Of a stretch of 8,687 nt of DNA, positions 5,362 to 8,687 are shown in pieces; position 1 is the first letter of the stretch; the number at the start of each line of letters is the position of its first letter. The notes under the pieces were generated by a model, which was not told where the DNA came from, ran no database searches, and saw only the letters and a list, made by a program, of their open reading frames with translations. Location: NCBI GenBank assembly GCA_017501025.1, contig JAFVXS010000253.1:1-8687 (forward strand), given 5' to 3'. The position numbers were made by a program, and so were the translations under genes. This DNA is from Alistipes sp. (GTDB taxonomy: Bacteria; Bacteroidota; Bacteroidia; Bacteroidales; Rikenellaceae).

Positions 5362-8300
5362 ATGGAACTTTTACAATTCAAACGATTGAACAGAGTGGTC
5401 GGCTGGGTGGTTTTTGCAATTGCTGCCATAGTATATTTGGCGACAATGGAGCCATCGTCGAGTCTCTGGGACTGTGCAGAGTTTATCGCCACTTCGTATA
5501 AGTTGGAGGTAGGACACCCTCCCGGAGCACCACTGTTTATGCTGCTTGCACGCATAGCAACGATGTTTGCACCATCGCCACACTATGTGCCTCATATGGT
5601 CAATGCAATGAATGCCATAGCAAGTGCTTTTTGTATTCTGTTCCTATTCTGGACGATTACGCATATCGCTCGCCGATTGTATCAGCGTAATGGTGCGACA
5701 TTGACACTCGGACAAGCAATTGCAATCCTCGGAGCAGGTGTCGTGGGTGCTTTGGCCTACACCTTTACCGATACATTCTGGTTCTCGGCCGTTGAGGGTG
5801 AAGTTTATGCCCTGTCGTCAATGTTTACGGCTTTGGTAGTTTGGCTTATGCTCCGCTGGGAGGAGGAGGCCGACGAACCTCACGCAATGCGTTGGATTGT
5901 ATTGATTGCCTATCTGATGGGATTGTCAATCGGCGTTCACATCCTCAATCTGCTGACTATTCCGGCACTGGTATTTATATTCTATTTCCGTCGTTATCAA
6001 AACATTACACTTAAAGGTGTAATTACCGTATCGCTGCTTGCCGGTGCAATTTTGGTGCTGATAAACGGAATTATTATCCCATATACGGTCTATCTCGGCT
6101 CACTTGTTGATGTGTTCTTCGTAAATACGCTGTCGCTGCCCGTAAATAGCGGTATTGTGGTATTTGTGTTTGCGATGTTTGCAGCATTGGGATATGCCGT
6201 ATATTACACACATACTCGCGGATACCGACTTTGGAACTTACTCGCCGTTTGTGTAACAATGATTATGTTGGGCTTTTCGTCCTACGCATCGGTTACGATT
6301 CGTGCAAGCGTCAATCCTCCAATGAACAGCAACAATCCGGACAACCCCGCAGCACTGCTTTCGGTGTTAAATCGCGACCAATATGGCAATCGTCCGTTGC
6401 TCTATGGTGCATCGTATGCAGCACCCGTAGAGAGTTACACCGAGAAGAGTTTCTACAACTACAACACCGAAACCGGGAAATACGACAAACTGACAACGGT
6501 TGATGATTATCTCTATCCTTCGCAGTTTATGCACTTCTTCCCGAGAATGTGGAACTACCTCAAATCGGAGCGTGACTACAAACCGTGGGCAGCATATCGT
6601 ACCAAGTTGGACTTTGTGCGTGACGAGAAGGGCGAGATTATACGTGACGAAACGGGGCGTCCTATTCGCGAAGAGGTTGCCGATTTCGGCAAAAGCGTCA
6701 TCTACAACGACGGAACAGAGAATATCCGTATTACGGAGCCGACATTTATGGAGAATCTGCACTACTTCTTCTCCTATCAGCTCAACTATATGTATTGGCG
6801 ATACTTCCTCTGGAACTTTGTCGGTCGCCAAGACGATATTCAGGCTTTGGACGTTACGCTGACAAACGGAAATTGGCTCTCGGGCATTGATGCAGTGGAT
6901 GAGCTCTATCTGGGTCCACAAGACAAGCTCCCACGAGAGATAGAGGAGAACCCTGCCCGCAACAAATACTACTTCCTGCCATTTTTGCTGGGAATTATCG
7001 GCTTGGTTTATCAGCTCAACCGCGACCGTCGCAACTTTACAATCGTGATGTGGCTATTCCTGATGATGGGCGTTGCGTTGGTTGTCTATTTCAACTCTTC
7101 GCCGGGTGAGGTGCGTGAGCGTGACTATGTATATGCAGGCTCGTTCTATGCGTTTACGATGTGGATAGGCTTGGGAGTATTGGCTCTCTACGACCTCTTT
7201 GCACAACTACTGAAACGAAACAACGCAGTCGCAGCCATCGTTGCGACCGTAATTGCGATGAGTGTTCCGGGTATTCTTTGTGCAGAGAATTGGGACGACC
7301 ACGACCGTTCGCACCGTACAATGGCTCGCGATGTGGGCTATAACTACCTTATGTCGATATACGAAAAGGAGGGAGTGAGTCCGATAATTGTCAATTATGG
7401 CGATAACGACACCTTCCCGTTGTGGTTCAATCAGGAGGTCGATGGCGTACGTACCGATGTTCGCATTATGAACTCTTCGTATCTCGATGGCGAGTGGTAT
7501 GTCGATGAGATGAAGTGTAAGGCGAACAATGCTGACGGTATTCCGTTCTCGTTGCCTCGCAGCAAATACACCTTTGTAAATGATTGGATTCCGATTGATG
7601 CCCGCATAGACCGTCCTGTCGATATCAAGGAGGTTATGGAGTTCATCAAGAGCGACGACCCTCGAACAAAGGTAGATATGGGTCTCGATAAGCCGTGCGA
7701 CTTTATCCCTACAAAACGCATATCGTTGCCTGTGGATAAAGATGCTGCCATCGCTTCGGGCATAGTCAAAGAGAGTGACCGCCATCTGATGGTCGATACG
7801 ATATACATCGATTTGAAAAAGAACTCGTTGTCACGCTCCGAGATGATGCTGCTCGATATGTTCGCACACTTCGACTGGAAACGTCCGATATACTTCACAC
7901 AGGTATATCTGCTCAAAAACTTCGGGCTGCTCGACTATCTGCAATTCGATGGTTACAGCTACCGATTTGTGCCAATTCTAACCCCATACGAGAATGCGTG
8001 GGAGGTTGGTCGTATCGACACCGATTATGTCTATGATGTGTTGATGAACAAGATGCGATATGGCAATTTGAATCGTCCTGACGTCTATGTGGACTACTTC
8101 ACGCAGTACAATCTGATGGTGTCGCGTGCCCGTGAGGCATTCGCCCGCACCGCCAAAGAGTTGATACGACAAAACGATTTGGAACGTGCCGAGAAGTTGC
8201 TCGACCGAGGTTTGGAGGTATTGCCAATCAATAAGATACGTTTTACGGAGGCCAACACCTATCCGTTTATCGAGGCATACTACGCACTGCACGCCAACGA

Positions 8301-8601
8301 AAAGGGCGATGCTCTGATTATGGCGTATGCCGACACACTGATTGACTACATCGAGTACTATCTGCAATTCGACGGCATATATGGCGACCTTGTGACAAAC
8401 ATTATCGACGATAAGCTCGACGAGTTGTCGCAAATCTACTACCTCGCCGCATTTGCAAATCGTCAGGAGGTTATGCAGAGTTTCAACGACTACTATCGCG
8501 AGGGTTTCGGACTGAAAGATGAAGACCTCGTGCTTACGGAGGCCGATAAAGCACGTCGCGATTCGCTAAACCTTCCGCCAATTGAGCCAACTAAAAAGTA
8601 A
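5362..8601 (+). CDS. DUF2723 (GT117/TMEM260-like) multi-pass membrane glycosyltransferase, putative protein O-mannosyltransferase
   Basis: This 1079-residue protein belongs to the DUF2723 family (Pfam PF11028), whose eukaryotic relative TMEM260 is a protein O-mannosyltransferase. By analogy it would transfer a lipid-linked sugar to exported proteins on the periplasmic side of the inner membrane. TM1 (about 12-29) leads into LWDCAEF (35-41), whose Asp37 and Glu40 sit where GT-C enzymes keep catalytic acids, then VGHPPGAP (50-57). Further membrane segments surround TDTFWFSAVEGEVYA (136-150). Other conserved blocks are IRASVNPP (313-320), NRDQYGNRP (337-345), RERDY (585-589), NWDDHDRS (643-650) and GDNDTFPLW (680-688). 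The C-terminal third is soluble and includes a helical TPR-like part around 920-1000. Length is typical. The ATG matches the family's usual N-terminus; GGAGGAG lies 24 bases upstream, too far to act normally. Family is certain; donor and acceptors are inferred. Confidence 0.93.
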   Translation: MELLQFKRLNRVVGWVVFAIAAIVYLATMEPSSSLWDCAEFIATSYKLEVGHPPGAPLFMLLARIATMFAPSPHYVPHMVNAMNAIASAFCILFLFWTITHIARRLYQRNGATLTLGQAIAILGAGVVGALAYTFTDTFWFSAVEGEVYALSSMFTALVVWLMLRWEEEADEPHAMRWIVLIAYLMGLSIGVHILNLLTIPALVFIFYFRRYQNITLKGVITVSLLAGAILVLINGIIIPYTVYLGSLVDVFFVNTLSLPVNSGIVVFVFAMFAALGYAVYYTHTRGYRLWNLLAVCVTMIMLGFSSYASVTIRASVNPPMNSNNPDNPAALLSVLNRDQYGNRPLLYGASYAAPVESYTEKSFYNYNTETGKYDKLTTVDDYLYPSQFMHFFPRMWNYLKSERDYKPWAAYRTKLDFVRDEKGEIIRDETGRPIREEVADFGKSVIYNDGTENIRITEPTFMENLHYFFSYQLNYMYWRYFLWNFVGRQDDIQALDVTLTNGNWLSGIDAVDELYLGPQDKLPREIEENPARNKYYFLPFLLGIIGLVYQLNRDRRNFTIVMWLFLMMGVALVVYFNSSPGEVRERDYVYAGSFYAFTMWIGLGVLALYDLFAQLLKRNNAVAAIVATVIAMSVPGILCAENWDDHDRSHRTMARDVGYNYLMSIYEKEGVSPIIVNYGDNDTFPLWFNQEVDGVRTDVRIMNSSYLDGEWYVDEMKCKANNADGIPFSLPRSKYTFVNDWIPIDARIDRPVDIKEVMEFIKSDDPRTKVDMGLDKPCDFIPTKRISLPVDKDAAIASGIVKESDRHLMVDTIYIDLKKNSLSRSEMMLLDMFAHFDWKRPIYFTQVYLLKNFGLLDYLQFDGYSYRFVPILTPYENAWEVGRIDTDYVYDVLMNKMRYGNLNRPDVYVDYFTQYNLMVSRAREAFARTAKELIRQNDLERAEKLLDRGLEVLPINKIRFTEANTYPFIEAYYALHANEKGDALIMAYADTLIDYIEYYLQFDGIYGDLVTNIIDDKLDELSQIYYLAAFANRQEVMQSFNDYYREGFGLKDEDLVLTEADKARRDSLNLPPIEPTKK

Positions 8602-8622
8602 ACAATGAAGAGTTAAAAAGAT

Positions 8623-8687
8623 ATGAGCAAACTAACACTTTACAACACACTGACCCGACGTAAAGAGGAGTTTCAGCCTCTCAACCC
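8623..8687 (+). CDS. cysS: Cysteinyl-tRNA synthetase, N-terminal fragment (cut by window edge)
   Basis: Only the first 21 codons are present: MSKLTLYNTLTRRKEEFQPL, then Asn. The pattern LTLYNTLTRRKEEFQPL is the characteristic beginning of bacterial cysteinyl-tRNA synthetases, where an I/L-Y-N-T-L block precedes the nucleotide-binding HIGH region; that region and the zinc ligands lie beyond the window. The enzyme charges tRNA-Cys with cysteine in the cytoplasm. The gene begins 21 bases after the stop of the DUF2723 gene with no terminator between them, so the two are probably co-transcribed. An ATG at 8605 opens only a three-codon frame (ATG AAG AGT TAA) and is not the start. The call rests on a short stretch, so it is strong but not certain. 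Confidence 0.8.
   Translation, partial: MSKLTLYNTLTRRKEEFQPLN

Noticed and set aside
6367..6921. A 184-codon minus-strand frame within the DUF2723 gene (also 7207-7785, 7431-7916 and 7978-8433)
   Set aside because: All are shadows of conserved DUF2723 coding sequence, with no independent support.
8605..8616. Upstream ATG before cysS as an alternative start
   Set aside because: The frame reads ATG AAG AGT TAA and stops after three codons; the ATG at 8623 gives the recognisable N-terminus.

Overview
The window looks like chromosomal DNA from a member of the Bacteroidales (phylum Bacteroidota). The grounds are a SusC/SusD outer-membrane nutrient-uptake pair, a DUF2723/GT117-type membrane glycosyltransferase of the kind abundant in this phylum, and two promoters with the Bacteroidota-specific elements TTTG and TAnnTTTG, both carrying the same -7 octamer TAACTTTG. 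Base composition is moderate in the genes and very AT-rich between them. I cannot place the genus securely.

Layout. On the minus strand, a complete susC-like gene (4769 to 1524) is followed after 23 bases by a susD-like lipoprotein gene (1500 to the left edge), which is open at its C-terminus. They form one transcription unit read leftwards. A 592-base AT-rich intergenic region (4770-5361) separates this unit from a divergent plus-strand unit. That unit is a complete 1079-residue multi-membrane-span glycosyltransferase-like protein (5362-8601), then 21 bases later the first 21 codons of a probable cysteinyl-tRNA synthetase gene (8623 to the right edge).

How the parts work together. SusC (TonB-dependent barrel) and SusD (surface lipoprotein lid) would form one importer for an oligomeric nutrient, either glycan or peptide. 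No enzyme, regulator or sigma/anti-sigma pair is visible beside them, and SusC has no STN signalling domain, so the substrate and the control mechanism cannot be read from this window. The divergent membrane protein belongs to the family that includes eukaryotic TMEM260, a protein O-mannosyltransferase. Its likely role is modification of exported proteins in the periplasm, and its link to cysS looks like housekeeping co-transcription.

The least explained part is the intergenic region. It holds both promoters, a near-perfect 23-base palindrome, two related GC-capped hairpin modules, a set of mutually exclusive inverted repeats, a perfect 9-base-pair hairpin followed by a T-run on the minus strand, and an imperfect direct repeat. 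I found no credible protein gene in it. It could be a regulatory region or could encode a structured RNA, but neither is proven by the sequence alone. The genes themselves are ordinary members of known families.
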